Positions 34,508 to 42,840 of a stretch of 64,000 nucleotides of DNA are shown in pieces. The DNA comes from Oceaniferula flava (GTDB taxonomy: Bacteria; Verrucomicrobiota; Verrucomicrobiia; Verrucomicrobiales; Akkermansiaceae). The stretch covers positions 248,001 to 312,000 of the forward strand of contig NZ_JAFBGL010000002.1 of NCBI RefSeq assembly GCF_016811075.1, given 5' to 3'. How positions within the stretch are numbered: position 1 is the stretch's first letter; each line of letters starts with the position of its first letter. The notes beneath the pieces were generated by a model, which worked only from the letters and a program-made list of their open reading frames with translations, made no database searches and was not told where the DNA came from. The position numbers were made by a program, and so were the translations under genes.

Positions 34508-36049
34508 ATGCTGACAAGAGTTCTCTATCTGATCTTCGCGCTCTGTTCCTGCCTGAGCGCAGAGTCGATCAAGCCCCATGTCATCCTCGTCCAGCTGGCC
34601 ACAGGTGAAAGCAATGGCTTGGAGATGGATGTCTTGAAAGGCGAACACTGGCAGCAGCATCAAGGCCGCTACCTCGTCAGCCCCGGCCGTTCCGCCACGC
34701 AGGCGGCTTTACTTTTCGGCCTGCCCCCACTTCAGCTTGGCGTGGTCAAGGACCTCGATTGGCGACGTCAACCCGTCGCGTCTAACACGACGCCCTCATT
34801 AGCCAAACGCTTCGAGGAAAAAGGATACCGCAGCCACTTTCTCGGAGCTTGGGCCTTGGGTGCCTCCGCTCCCTTCGATCCTGCCAGCCGCGGTTTCACC
34901 CAAGCAAACGCCTTCGAAGCCGCTGAGAAAAACACCCTCACAGATCCCTGGGGCAGTGCTCCGCCGGAGTTCGTGTTGGCCAAGCCTGCCGCAGACATGC
35001 CCAGTTTCATCCACCTCGCCGAAGGCCGTCACCTGAGTCGCAGCAAGATCGAAGTATTGCTCAAAGCCTGGTTAGAAGAGCATCAGCATCCCACCGTGAT
35101 CATAGTCGCCGAAATGCCATCGATGGAGGAGCCCGACTACCATCATCAGGCCACGTGGCACTGCTACACCTCCCAATACGCCCAGGAGCCAGAAGACATC
35201 TTCACCGACTGGGATCTCAACCACGCTCTGCGAAAAATGTTAGGATGGAAAGTGGCACCCGCAGCTAGCGCCATGATTTTTCACCGCGGCAACTGGCCAG
35301 TCAACGAGTCCCCGGAGAAACATCGCCACCATGGCTCCCTGGTTCTTGCCGATGGTCTGGCTCTGGCTGATGGCCTCAGCCTTTACCGTGCGAACAACCA
35401 CCGACCCGATACCGCGCAGGAACTCGACATCGCCACCCATCAGCAAGCGCATCAAAAACTCCTCACCGCCCACGCCCAATGGTGGCAAAAAGCCAGCCGG
35501 GCGCTCAACGATCCTCGCGCCTTCACCGTGGGAGCAAAAGACAACCAGGTCACCCGCCTCACCGCGCTCGACTGGCGCAGCACCAAAATCATCGCGGCCG
35601 ATGGCAGCTCGCCGCTCTCCGCTCCCATGGTCGGCCAGCAGCACCTGCTCGACGTGTTAGAAGGGCTGAAAACTAGCGCCAAATACAAGGAAACCTTCCC
35701 GGCCTATTCCGGTAGTTGGTCGGTGCACATCGCGCGCCCGGGTCGCTACAAGATCACCGCCAGCCTGCTGCCCGTCGAAACCCAAGACCCGGAGCAGAAA
35801 AAGCTGATGAAGCTCAAGGGTGGCACCGCCCACATTCGGCTCGGCCAGAACGAAGTTCAGCTCCGCCTGCACCCCGGCGCCACCGCCGTCAGCGTGCAAA
35901 CCGACGCCGAAGCCGGCACCACCCAGCTCGAGTCCTGGTTCACCGGCCAGCTCTCCCTCACCAGAGAGCTCGGCGCCTTTTTCGTGGAAATCGAACGTGT
36001 GGGAGATAAAAAATTCGACCTCAAAGCCAAGGCGACTGAAGGGAAGTGA
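34508..36049 (+). CDS. Degenerate sulfatase-fold secreted protein
   Basis: A 513-residue protein with a signal peptide (LTRVLYLIFALCSCLSAES). It follows the type I sulfatase outline but has lost the active site. Where sulfatases have C/S-x-P-x-R, it has V57-S-P-G-R61 followed by SATQAALLFGL, and where they have GKWHLG it has GAWALG (113-118). The line SLAKRFEEKGYRSHFLG and the following FDPASRGF are otherwise typical. Without the formylglycine-forming cysteine/serine and the Lys/His pair it should not hydrolyse sulfate esters, so it may be a binding or structural relative. The C-terminal third (SGSWSVHIARPGRYKITASLLPVE) is beta-rich, like sulfatase C-terminal or carbohydrate-binding domains. 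Confidence 0.75.
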   Translation: MLTRVLYLIFALCSCLSAESIKPHVILVQLATGESNGLEMDVLKGEHWQQHQGRYLVSPGRSATQAALLFGLPPLQLGVVKDLDWRRQPVASNTTPSLAKRFEEKGYRSHFLGAWALGASAPFDPASRGFTQANAFEAAEKNTLTDPWGSAPPEFVLAKPAADMPSFIHLAEGRHLSRSKIEVLLKAWLEEHQHPTVIIVAEMPSMEEPDYHHQATWHCYTSQYAQEPEDIFTDWDLNHALRKMLGWKVAPAASAMIFHRGNWPVNESPEKHRHHGSLVLADGLALADGLSLYRANNHRPDTAQELDIATHQQAHQKLLTAHAQWWQKASRALNDPRAFTVGAKDNQVTRLTALDWRSTKIIAADGSSPLSAPMVGQQHLLDVLEGLKTSAKYKETFPAYSGSWSVHIARPGRYKITASLLPVETQDPEQKKLMKLKGGTAHIRLGQNEVQLRLHPGATAVSVQTDAEAGTTQLESWFTGQLSLTRELGAFFVEIERVGDKKFDLKAKATEGK

Positions 36050-36282
36050 TCAGAAGTCGCGCGTAACGTGCCAGTGGAGCACGCCCTCAACACAAGCAAC
36101 CTCGAAGAGGTGACATAGACTAGCGCGGGGTGACAAGCCCGGGAATCAGACCGGCCCGATACATCGAGTTCCGGAGGAACGATAGAAGGCGAACGCGTAA
36201 CTTAACTAGCCATTAGGATGCTGAAACAGGGCACACGGACGGTTTAAGAAGACAACAGGTTAAAATGATCTCATGATTGAAT
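36050..36282 (+). other. CRISPR-proximal intergenic region, candidate leader with a structured element
   Basis: A 233-bp gap without a gene, upstream of the first repeat in the direction of crRNA reading. It contains the tight hairpin GTTCCGGAGGAAC followed by GATAGAAGG, and a second GC-rich stem around CGGGGTGACAAGCCCGG. I recall similar dispersed structured elements from PVC genomes but cannot verify it. The last 60 bp before repeat 1 are AT-rich, as expected for a leader. Confidence 0.45.
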
Positions 36283-37765
36283 GCTTTGCCTTGATTCCAA
36301 AACCCAACAGGGCAACATTCTTCCGGCTCGTCGACCTCTTCGATGATGGCTTTGCCTTGATTCCAAAACCCAACAGGGCAACATAACCACGGAACAATAG
36401 CCTATCTCGTCGCCGCTTTGCCTTGATTCCAAAACCCAACAGGGCAACATCCATGAGTCTTTAGCCATCGGGTAGGACCAGCTTTGCCTTGATTCCAAAA
36501 CCCAACAGGGCAACATCGCACCGGCCGCGTGGTCGAGGTCATTTGCGCTTTGCCTTGATTCCAAAACCCAACAGGGCAACATATACTGCGTGGTCAGTGT
36601 CCGCTTGTAGATGCTTTGCCTTGATTCCAAAACCCAACAGGGCAACATTCGATAAGATTATACCCCTCCCACGATGGGCTTTGCCTTGATTCCAAAACCC
36701 AACAGGGCAACATTAGACTCGCATCCCCCTTGAGCCCATCCATGCTTTGCCTTGATTCCAAAACCCAACAGGGCAACATCTTGGCGCATAGTTCAGCCCC
36801 TAGCTTTGGGCTTTGCCTTGATTCCAAAACCCAACAGGGCAACATTTTCGCACGAATGCCGAACCGTTTTAAGGTGCTTTGCCTTGATTCCAAAACCCAA
36901 CAGGGCAACATCAAGATCCCGGTCATGTTAAGGGATCCGAGGCTTTGCCTTGATTCCAAAACCCAACAGGGCAACATGCATTCATCTATGAAAACCAGAT
37001 CGGGCTTGCTTTGCCTTGATTCCAAAACCCAACAGGGCAACATTCCTCTACGTTCGATTTACGAGACATCGTAGCTTTGCCTTGATTCCAAAACCCAACA
37101 GGGCAACATTGTATCAATCACGTTGTCGCTGCCGTCATTGCTTTGCCTTGATTCCAAAACCCAACAGGGCAACATTCTTTGCGCTAGACATCACGATAAG
37201 CCCTTGCTTTGCCTTGATTCCAAAACCCAACAGGGCAACATCGTGGGTCACGTATGAAACCGAGTCAGCGCTTTGCCTTGATTCCAAAACCCAACAGGGC
37301 AACATAAGTCAATCACACGACCGACACCATCCAGCGCTTTGCCTTGATTCCAAAACCCAACAGGGCAACATCAGCTCCGCGAAAGGGGCATCCGATAGGC
37401 CGCTTTGCCTTGATTCCAAAACCCAACAGGGCAACATACCCTCAGGCGAGGTGATCCGGCAGTCATAGCTTTGCCTTGATTCCAAAACCCAACAGGGCAA
37501 CATATCCTTCACCACCACCTCGTCATCTTCCTTGCTTTGCCTTGATTCCAAAACCCAACAGGGCAACATTAGCGTTGTGTGCGGCTCTTTATTCCGAAAG
37601 CTTTGCCTTGATTCCAAAACCCAACAGGGCAACATCTTCTTGTCAGCTGCGAAGAAGGCTTTGCCGCTTTGCCTTGATTCCAAAACCCAACAGGGCAACA
37701 TTAGGTGTAGTGTGTAGGTTGTTTCTAGTGCTTTGCCTTGATTCCAAAACCCAACAGGGCAACAT
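36283..37765 (+). CRISPR. CRISPR array, 23 repeats and 22 spacers
   Basis: Twenty-three copies of a 36-bp repeat that begins GCTTTGCCTTGATTCC and ends CAGGGCAACAT. All copies look identical. The 22 spacers are mostly 30 bp, with one of 29 and two of 28. The strand is fixed by the tracrRNA: its anti-repeat pairs with the 5' half of the repeat as read on the plus strand. crRNAs therefore run on the plus strand, towards cas2. Each repeat contains TTGATT and, 16 bp later, CAACAT, which could act as a promoter inside every repeat, as known for Neisseria and Campylobacter type II-C arrays. The repeat ends (TTGCC and GGCAA) can pair. Nothing in the window clearly matches a spacer. Confidence 0.98.
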
Positions 37766-37782
37766 GGTTGTCTTGTTGGGTT
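37748..37782 (+). terminator. RNA hairpin between the last repeat and an anti-repeat after the array
   Basis: The last 16 informative bases of repeat 23 (37748-37763) pair along their whole length with 37767-37782, using two G-U pairs, around a 3-base loop. It is followed by CTTATTAT, not a strong T-run. It could end array transcription before the convergent cas2 gene. Confidence 0.5.
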
Positions 37783-37797
37783 CTTATTATCAATGAG

Positions 37798-38133
37798 TTA
37801 CCATAGTAGTGTTTGGTCTGGGAGTGTCTCTGGAGGCACTTCCTCTGCGGGGCTTCCATGGATGATGTAGGAGCGTTCCCATTGGGCGCGGGTAATGTAA
37901 ATGGCACGGACGGAGCCTTCTGGGGGCATGTGGGCTTTGACGCGGCGAAGGTGGGTTTGCTGGCGAGAGGCGGTGACACAGGGGCGAATGTAAACGCTGA
38001 ATTGCATCATCTGGTAGCCGTCCTCGATGAGGAATTTACGGAAGTTTGTAGCGGCCTTCCGTTCCTTTTTTGTAGTGACCGGGAGGTCGAATGCTACCAT
38101 CAGCCAGCCCATTTTGAATTTGAGTGTGTCCAT
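37798..38133 (-). CDS. cas2: CRISPR-associated protein Cas2
   Basis: A 111-residue Cas2, the structural partner of Cas1 in spacer integration. The beta-alpha core WLMVAFDLPVTTKKERKAATNFRKFLIEDGYQMMQFSVYIRPC is typical of type II-C, and the conserved aspartate is in FDLPV. It begins inside the cas1 3' end (34-bp overlap if the ATG at 38133 is used, 13 bp if 38112). I chose 38133 because type II-C Cas2 proteins, such as that of Neisseria, have about ten residues before the first strand. The stop lies 32 bp from the array. Confidence 0.96.
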   Translation of the reverse strand: MDTLKFKMGWLMVAFDLPVTTKKERKAATNFRKFLIEDGYQMMQFSVYIRPCVTASRQQTHLRRVKAHMPPEGSVRAIYITRAQWERSYIIHGSPAEEVPPETLPDQTLLW

Positions 38134-39029
38134 GGTTTATAAAGTCCGGATTTTTGCTCGATGAGAGCTTTGCGGAAGGAGCGGATGACGCCTTCGATGC
38201 AGCTGCGGATATCGAGATGGAGCCCAAAGTAATCGATGAGCACTGCAGGGAAGCCTGTAACCCAGCGGCGGAACTCCGGACTAACGTTCCAATTGTCAGT
38301 TTCCTGACAATCTGGATGTTGTTTCACCCATTGCGCGACGCGCCAATCGACGCAAGGGCGGAAAGGCTCCATGAGATCGTATGCTAGTGGGGTGGAGCGT
38401 TCACGTACAACGTGGTTGATGCCGAACGTGGGGTCAATTCCAAGAGCGAAGCAGTTTTGCAGCACGGTGGAGAGCAAAACTGCGTAGCCGTAGTTTAGAA
38501 GCTGATTGATGCCCCCTTCATTCCGTCCGCGCTTGAAGTCATCGGTTTCGGCAACGGTATCACCGTAGATATCCCAAAACGCACGAGCGCAGATGGATTC
38601 CTTATGTTGCTTACGGCCTTTGGCGGTCATTTCGAGAAGGGGAATGGCTCGATGAGATGGGCCGATTTGCTGGGCGAGGCTTAGTTGGTTCAGAGTTTTG
38701 GCATTGATAGTTTTCTTCCAGAGATTGTCGCGGATTTTTTTGGGGAGGCTGATCTGGGCTCGGGTGAGAAGGGTGTCGGTGCTACGGTTTGCGGGAAGGA
38801 CGAGAGAGGCCGGCTTGAAGGATTCACAGAGGACCAGGGCGACGCCGAGTTTGGCGGCTTCTAGCAGGAGCTTGGAGTGGATGGAGGCGGAAAATGAAGT
38901 TATTACAATGGCGGCAACGTCCTCAAGGGGGATGGAATTGGAGCCTTCTGGTGTTGTGCAGGTCAGTTGCCCTTTCTTGCATGAGATAGAGCACTCGGGG
39001 GTGTCGATGCTGACGATGTGATAGGACAT
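38100..39029 (-). CDS. cas1: CRISPR-associated endonuclease Cas1, type II
   Basis: A 309-residue integrase that inserts new spacers together with Cas2. The metal-binding residues are visible as E144 (KESICARAFWDIYG), H206 (FGINHVV) and E221 (YDLMEPFRPCVDW). The GGINQLLNYGYAVLLSTV helix is the Cas1 signature. The N-terminal beta domain starts HIVSIDTPECSISCKKGQL. A GTG at 39050 could add seven residues. I chose the ATG at 39029, where the family starts. It lies 220 bp after the cas9 stop, not directly in tandem, and has a possible own promoter. Confidence 0.97.
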   Translation of the reverse strand: MSYHIVSIDTPECSISCKKGQLTCTTPEGSNSIPLEDVAAIVITSFSASIHSKLLLEAAKLGVALVLCESFKPASLVLPANRSTDTLLTRAQISLPKKIRDNLWKKTINAKTLNQLSLAQQIGPSHRAIPLLEMTAKGRKQHKESICARAFWDIYGDTVAETDDFKRGRNEGGINQLLNYGYAVLLSTVLQNCFALGIDPTFGINHVVRERSTPLAYDLMEPFRPCVDWRVAQWVKQHPDCQETDNWNVSPEFRRWVTGFPAVLIDYFGLHLDIRSCIEGVIRSFRKALIEQKSGLYKPWTHSNSKWAG

Positions 39030-39249
39030 AAATCTAACGGTATTATACACAATGCCCGATCTGCGTCGTAAGCGTCAACAATGAAAACGATGACACCAGA
39101 TAAGCCCTGCATCATCTTTCCAAGGTTTTGGAAAGGGATGACAGTGCAGAGGAGTTTATCAATCCGAGCAGGTCGGAGATAATCGAGATACCGTGGGTAT
39201 AGTTTTGCAGAGAGCAAGCGGCTTGCGCATAGCCCATCAAAGACTGTTT
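39030..39249 (-). other. 220-bp interval between cas9 and cas1
   Basis: Unusually long gap for a cas operon. A minus-strand frame covering 39298 to 38963 is open through it, overlaps both genes and gives a 111-residue product without recognisable domain. I do not call it a gene. A TATAAT hexamer sits just before cas1. Confidence 0.5.
39042..39047 (-). promoter_or_regulatory. Perfect TATAAT -10 box before cas1
   Basis: TATAAT on the minus strand ends 12 bp before the cas1 ATG, which would place a start of transcription only a few bases before the codon. A TTGACG further upstream is 26 bp away and too far for a standard -35, so the assignment rests on the -10 box alone. Confidence 0.4.
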
Positions 39250-42200
39250 TTACGTGTCCCACCCTGAGTAAGTATTTGTGACAATTTCCATGCCACATTC
39301 AAGCAGAGGGTCGAGTGTTTTATTCATTCCCGACCAAGCAACTCCGTTACGGGCCGTGATATAGGCAGGACGGATGAGGTCGAGTAGAAATTTTCCCTTG
39401 TTGTTTTTGATAGATACTATTTTCCAGATGCCGATGTAATCCTGTTGCGAACGTGGAGGGTTCGCTTTCAGGCGAATGAGCATGCCGTTTCTTAAAATGC
39501 GCGGGACCTGTCCATTATTTATCTCTGTTATTGCATCAAGCTGACGTTGGACTTGGTGAAAAGGGATAACTTGGGGTTCGGGATCAAGCACAAGACCGAA
39601 GTTCTCCCCGATGATGAGAGCTCCATTGACAGCTTTGAGTTTACCCGAGCCATGGTGGGGCTTTGGACCTAGTAATTTATCTGGACGCTCGGTTCGGATT
39701 TTGTGAGTTTTTACTCTGATATTGCTTTCGGTGGTTGATGTTTTCTGATGTAGCTTGACCTGTTCTTGAGAATACTCCGTGATACCCCAAGTCATTAGTT
39801 CGGCTTTTGTCCCCGAGCGGTTGGCCGGAATGTGTTGCACGACGCGGCCTTGGGCGAGGTGATGAATAACTTGCTCTTTGACGTCCTTGTGCAGCGGATT
39901 AAGGCTGAATTCTGTGCGGACTTTGGAAATGTCTTTTTTGTCTCTGCGCTCGTGTTCACTGAATAGTTTGAGCGACCGGAGGAACTTTTTCTCCTCCTCA
40001 GTTTTGTTGCGGTTAACGAGGGCTTGCCAGATCTTGCCTGACTGGTTCTGGCCAAATTGGGTGAGCGGGAAGTAATGGGTGATGAGCCCGATAGTCAGGG
40101 CATCGAGAGCGTGGTGCAGGTGCGTCAGGCTGCGGATTTCGTCTTTGGGTTTTGGCACACGGCGCAGGATGGCGTGGCAATGTGGGCAATGGGCTTGGGA
40201 GACAGAAATATCCTCTGGCCAAGATAGAGGCTTTTCACACTCGTCATTCGGACAGACGGGTGCTGCTTTGACGGCTTTTTTGTTTGCAGGATCGGGTGTT
40301 CCGAGGGCTGGAAACTTGTTGTATCCATCAGTGACGAGTTGACCTGTTTCCCGGTCTCGTTTTTCCAACCAACGCATGGCTTCGTTTCCGCAGACATTGG
40401 GATGGCCGAGAGTGCCGAGTAAACTCCATGATTTTCTGATTTCTCCCGTGGCGATGCCTGGGATGGAGACAAGGTTTGCATGGGGGAGTCGTTTAATTAG
40501 ACCGCGCATGGCGAGTTTAATGAGGTGACTGGACTGTGTGAGTGAGCCTTCGGTGAACCCTTGTTCCTTCTTCTCGAACGTAGTGACTTCTAGTAGTGCC
40601 TTACGTGCGCGTTGGCGTTTGCGGTCATCGTCGTGGCCTTTAACTTTGAGTTTACCTACGAGTTTGAGGTAAGGCTTCTCGCCTAGAATCGATAGTAGTT
40701 CCTTGTTAGGCACTTTTTTGCCGCCTTCATCGATAACAAACTTTCTGGCTGTGCGGTTACCCTTCCAGCGGTTGACTTCTGGCCATGTCAGTACGAGCGC
40801 GTGCAAGGCATTGGTCTTGCGAGAGGAAAACGGGATGATGTGCTCGAGTTCAAGTTTGGGTAGTTCGTAAGCATCGTATGACTTCCCTGTAAACGGGCAA
40901 GTCCAGCCCATATCCATGGCTATGCGGCACTTGCGGATGAGCCCCCCAGTTACAGGTAGGGTAGGAGCTTCTTTTTCGAGGTGCGAGACAGCGGCCTTGA
41001 AGTCTTTGAGTCGACCATTAAGCTCGCTTGCTATCTCCTTGGCAGTCTTGCCCGACAGTTCTTTGACTTCGCGGGCAACCTCTACGGTGATTTCGTTAAT
41101 GGATTTTTCGTCGTTCGGGGCAAACTCCTTGATCATATCCTCAAGAAGACGTTCGAGAATGAGAAGCCTATGCCGGACAAGCGGGTTGTTGGTTAGTTTT
41201 TCAAGAGGGCGTTTTTGCAGGAGTTGGTTAACCTCTGAATTAGGCACGGAAAATTCGTAGAGAACACCATCGGATGGTTTTCGTTCTCCTTTTTCTTGGT
41301 CTGTGGCCAAGCAGGCTTTTGTGGCATCAAAGCCAGCGAGGATTTCTTGAGTAACTTGTTTCAGCACGGGGCGGGCAAAAGGAGCACGCCCTGTCGGCCA
41401 CTTCACGGAGGCTTTTGTGCGTTGGCAAAAATCATCAATATCGGCGAAATTCTTTTTCGCTTTTTTGAACTGCTTTTCGATTTCGCTTTCCAGGGCGGCT
41501 TCATTACCTGTTCCCTTGGTTTGTTCGATGATCCAGTGAAGGTTGACCGAGTCGCCCTTTTGCCAAGTATCAACTGCTGATGCATCCGTTGATTCGGGAA
41601 GGAATTTCCAGAATGGGGAGAGTTTAGCACGTGTTCCCTTGGCCTTGTGAAGCTCGTGCATCACGGGATCAAATACGAGCGCTTCCTCGCTATCCGGGTG
41701 CAGCTGGAAGTAGGTGTGAATGTTTGTGTTAGAATTGGGGTGATGCTGCTGAATGATTGTTTCCAGATCCTTGTGAGTGAGCCTGCCCTGATCTTGGGCT
41801 GTTTTGAAAATGGCTTGTCTGGTAGCGGCAGAGACCGGTTCGCCGTCGGCCTTGAGGTTGGCTAGAATCCTGGCTAACCGATATTCAAGAAATTCAGGAC
41901 ATTTTTTAGCAGGAACTTTGGCATCACGTTCCGCAATGCGGCAGGCCTCTTTTTCATCGGTGCCTTTTTCAATCTCTGCTCTGTAGATTTTCGCCCAAGT
42001 GATGGGACAGCGCGATATGATGCGGTTATCAAAGCGGGGAACGAGTTGGCCGAACAGCAGTCCTCCATGATACCGCTTAGGAAGCTTGATCTTTGCTTTG
42101 GTAAGTAATGTCCGTTCCTCGTGAGTCAAATCCCTGTCGGGAAAAATAAGTTTGCAGGTGGTGGAGTCCAGACCTGCGATTTGGTCGCAGTGCAGATCGA

Positions 42201-42816
42201 GAATGCGTGATACCTCCTCTGTTATTATCGAGCGAGGATAGGCTGTATTGAGTGTTTTGTATGGAAGGAATGAGGATATTTTTTTATCCACATCGGCAGG
42301 TTTGAGATCGAGTAACTGACAGACAGTCTCAGCCATTGTATGTGTGCCGAATTTGTTGAGTTGTTCCTTCGCATTTTTGACTTTTTCAGTGTCCTCAGAA
42401 TCATCATCGTCCTGCCGCGACCAGCGGGAGTTTCCGTCGTAGCCGCGGTTGTGGGCATACCAGCGGAGGACGTGCCAGAGTTCGAGTGCCGTGAGTTTTC
42501 TCACACCTGTGAGGGCAGCTGAGGCCAAAAGAAACGGCGCTGCATGACCCGGCTGGTCAAGTTCTTCTCGGGTTAGGACGTTTCTGTGCTCAAGCCAGAG
42601 CTTGAGCCGCTCAATACGCTGCCGTGTGGCACGAATATTGCGTCGCGTGCGGCGGTGATCGCGTCGTGTGGATGCAAGGCAATCATCTGCGGGAAAAGTC
42701 ACAACTCCCGCCCCTAGGATTTTTGGGTGTAGGTTTGGCGTTTTTTCTAAAACGGCCCAGCCGATGGATGAATGACCAATGTCGAAAGAGAAGGATAAGT
42801 TTTTGCTTGAGGGCAT
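39250..42816 (-). CDS. cas9: CRISPR-associated endonuclease Cas9, type II-C
   Basis: A 1188-residue crRNA/tracrRNA-guided DNA nuclease. RuvC-I is FSFDIGHSSIGWAVLE with D12. The Arg-rich bridge helix is RRDHRRTRRNIRATRQRIERLK. RuvC-II is ITVEVAREV with E579. The HNH domain has LELEHIIPFSS with H659 (Asp of the usual DHI replaced by Glu) and NRWKGNRTARKF. RuvC-III is LHHALDAL with H901/H902 and D905. All catalytic positions are therefore present. An extra Cys4 segment lies between HNH and RuvC-III: C855-x4-C860 and C877-x2-C880, in CPNDEC and CPHC. Length, the absence of csn2 and cas4, and the gene order cas9-cas1-cas2 make it type II-C. The C-terminal PAM-reading domain is about residues 1000-1188, but the PAM cannot be predicted. 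Confidence 0.98.
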   Translation of the reverse strand: MPSSKNLSFSFDIGHSSIGWAVLEKTPNLHPKILGAGVVTFPADDCLASTRRDHRRTRRNIRATRQRIERLKLWLEHRNVLTREELDQPGHAAPFLLASAALTGVRKLTALELWHVLRWYAHNRGYDGNSRWSRQDDDDSEDTEKVKNAKEQLNKFGTHTMAETVCQLLDLKPADVDKKISSFLPYKTLNTAYPRSIITEEVSRILDLHCDQIAGLDSTTCKLIFPDRDLTHEERTLLTKAKIKLPKRYHGGLLFGQLVPRFDNRIISRCPITWAKIYRAEIEKGTDEKEACRIAERDAKVPAKKCPEFLEYRLARILANLKADGEPVSAATRQAIFKTAQDQGRLTHKDLETIIQQHHPNSNTNIHTYFQLHPDSEEALVFDPVMHELHKAKGTRAKLSPFWKFLPESTDASAVDTWQKGDSVNLHWIIEQTKGTGNEAALESEIEKQFKKAKKNFADIDDFCQRTKASVKWPTGRAPFARPVLKQVTQEILAGFDATKACLATDQEKGERKPSDGVLYEFSVPNSEVNQLLQKRPLEKLTNNPLVRHRLLILERLLEDMIKEFAPNDEKSINEITVEVAREVKELSGKTAKEIASELNGRLKDFKAAVSHLEKEAPTLPVTGGLIRKCRIAMDMGWTCPFTGKSYDAYELPKLELEHIIPFSSRKTNALHALVLTWPEVNRWKGNRTARKFVIDEGGKKVPNKELLSILGEKPYLKLVGKLKVKGHDDDRKRQRARKALLEVTTFEKKEQGFTEGSLTQSSHLIKLAMRGLIKRLPHANLVSIPGIATGEIRKSWSLLGTLGHPNVCGNEAMRWLEKRDRETGQLVTDGYNKFPALGTPDPANKKAVKAAPVCPNDECEKPLSWPEDISVSQAHCPHCHAILRRVPKPKDEIRSLTHLHHALDALTIGLITHYFPLTQFGQNQSGKIWQALVNRNKTEEEKKFLRSLKLFSEHERRDKKDISKVRTEFSLNPLHKDVKEQVIHHLAQGRVVQHIPANRSGTKAELMTWGITEYSQEQVKLHQKTSTTESNIRVKTHKIRTERPDKLLGPKPHHGSGKLKAVNGALIIGENFGLVLDPEPQVIPFHQVQRQLDAITEINNGQVPRILRNGMLIRLKANPPRSQQDYIGIWKIVSIKNNKGKFLLDLIRPAYITARNGVAWSGMNKTLDPLLECGMEIVTNTYSGWDT

Positions 42817-42840
42817 AGGATAAGAATGTTAGAAATTTAT

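Noticed and set aside
36283-37765. Array read on the minus strand
   Set aside because: The anti-repeat in the tracrRNA pairs with the 5' half of the plus-strand repeat, which fixes the crRNA direction as plus.
36260-37979. Long open frames with repeated peptides such as MLPCWVLESRQS or LCLDSKTQQGN on both strands
   Set aside because: They are translations of the CRISPR repeats and spacers: the repeats are 36 bp, a multiple of three, so frames stay open by chance.
38963-39298. 111-codon minus-strand frame between cas9 and cas1
   Set aside because: It overlaps both genes, has no recognisable domain or ribosome-binding site, and its C-terminal part is an out-of-frame reading of cas1. Kept only as part of the gap observation.
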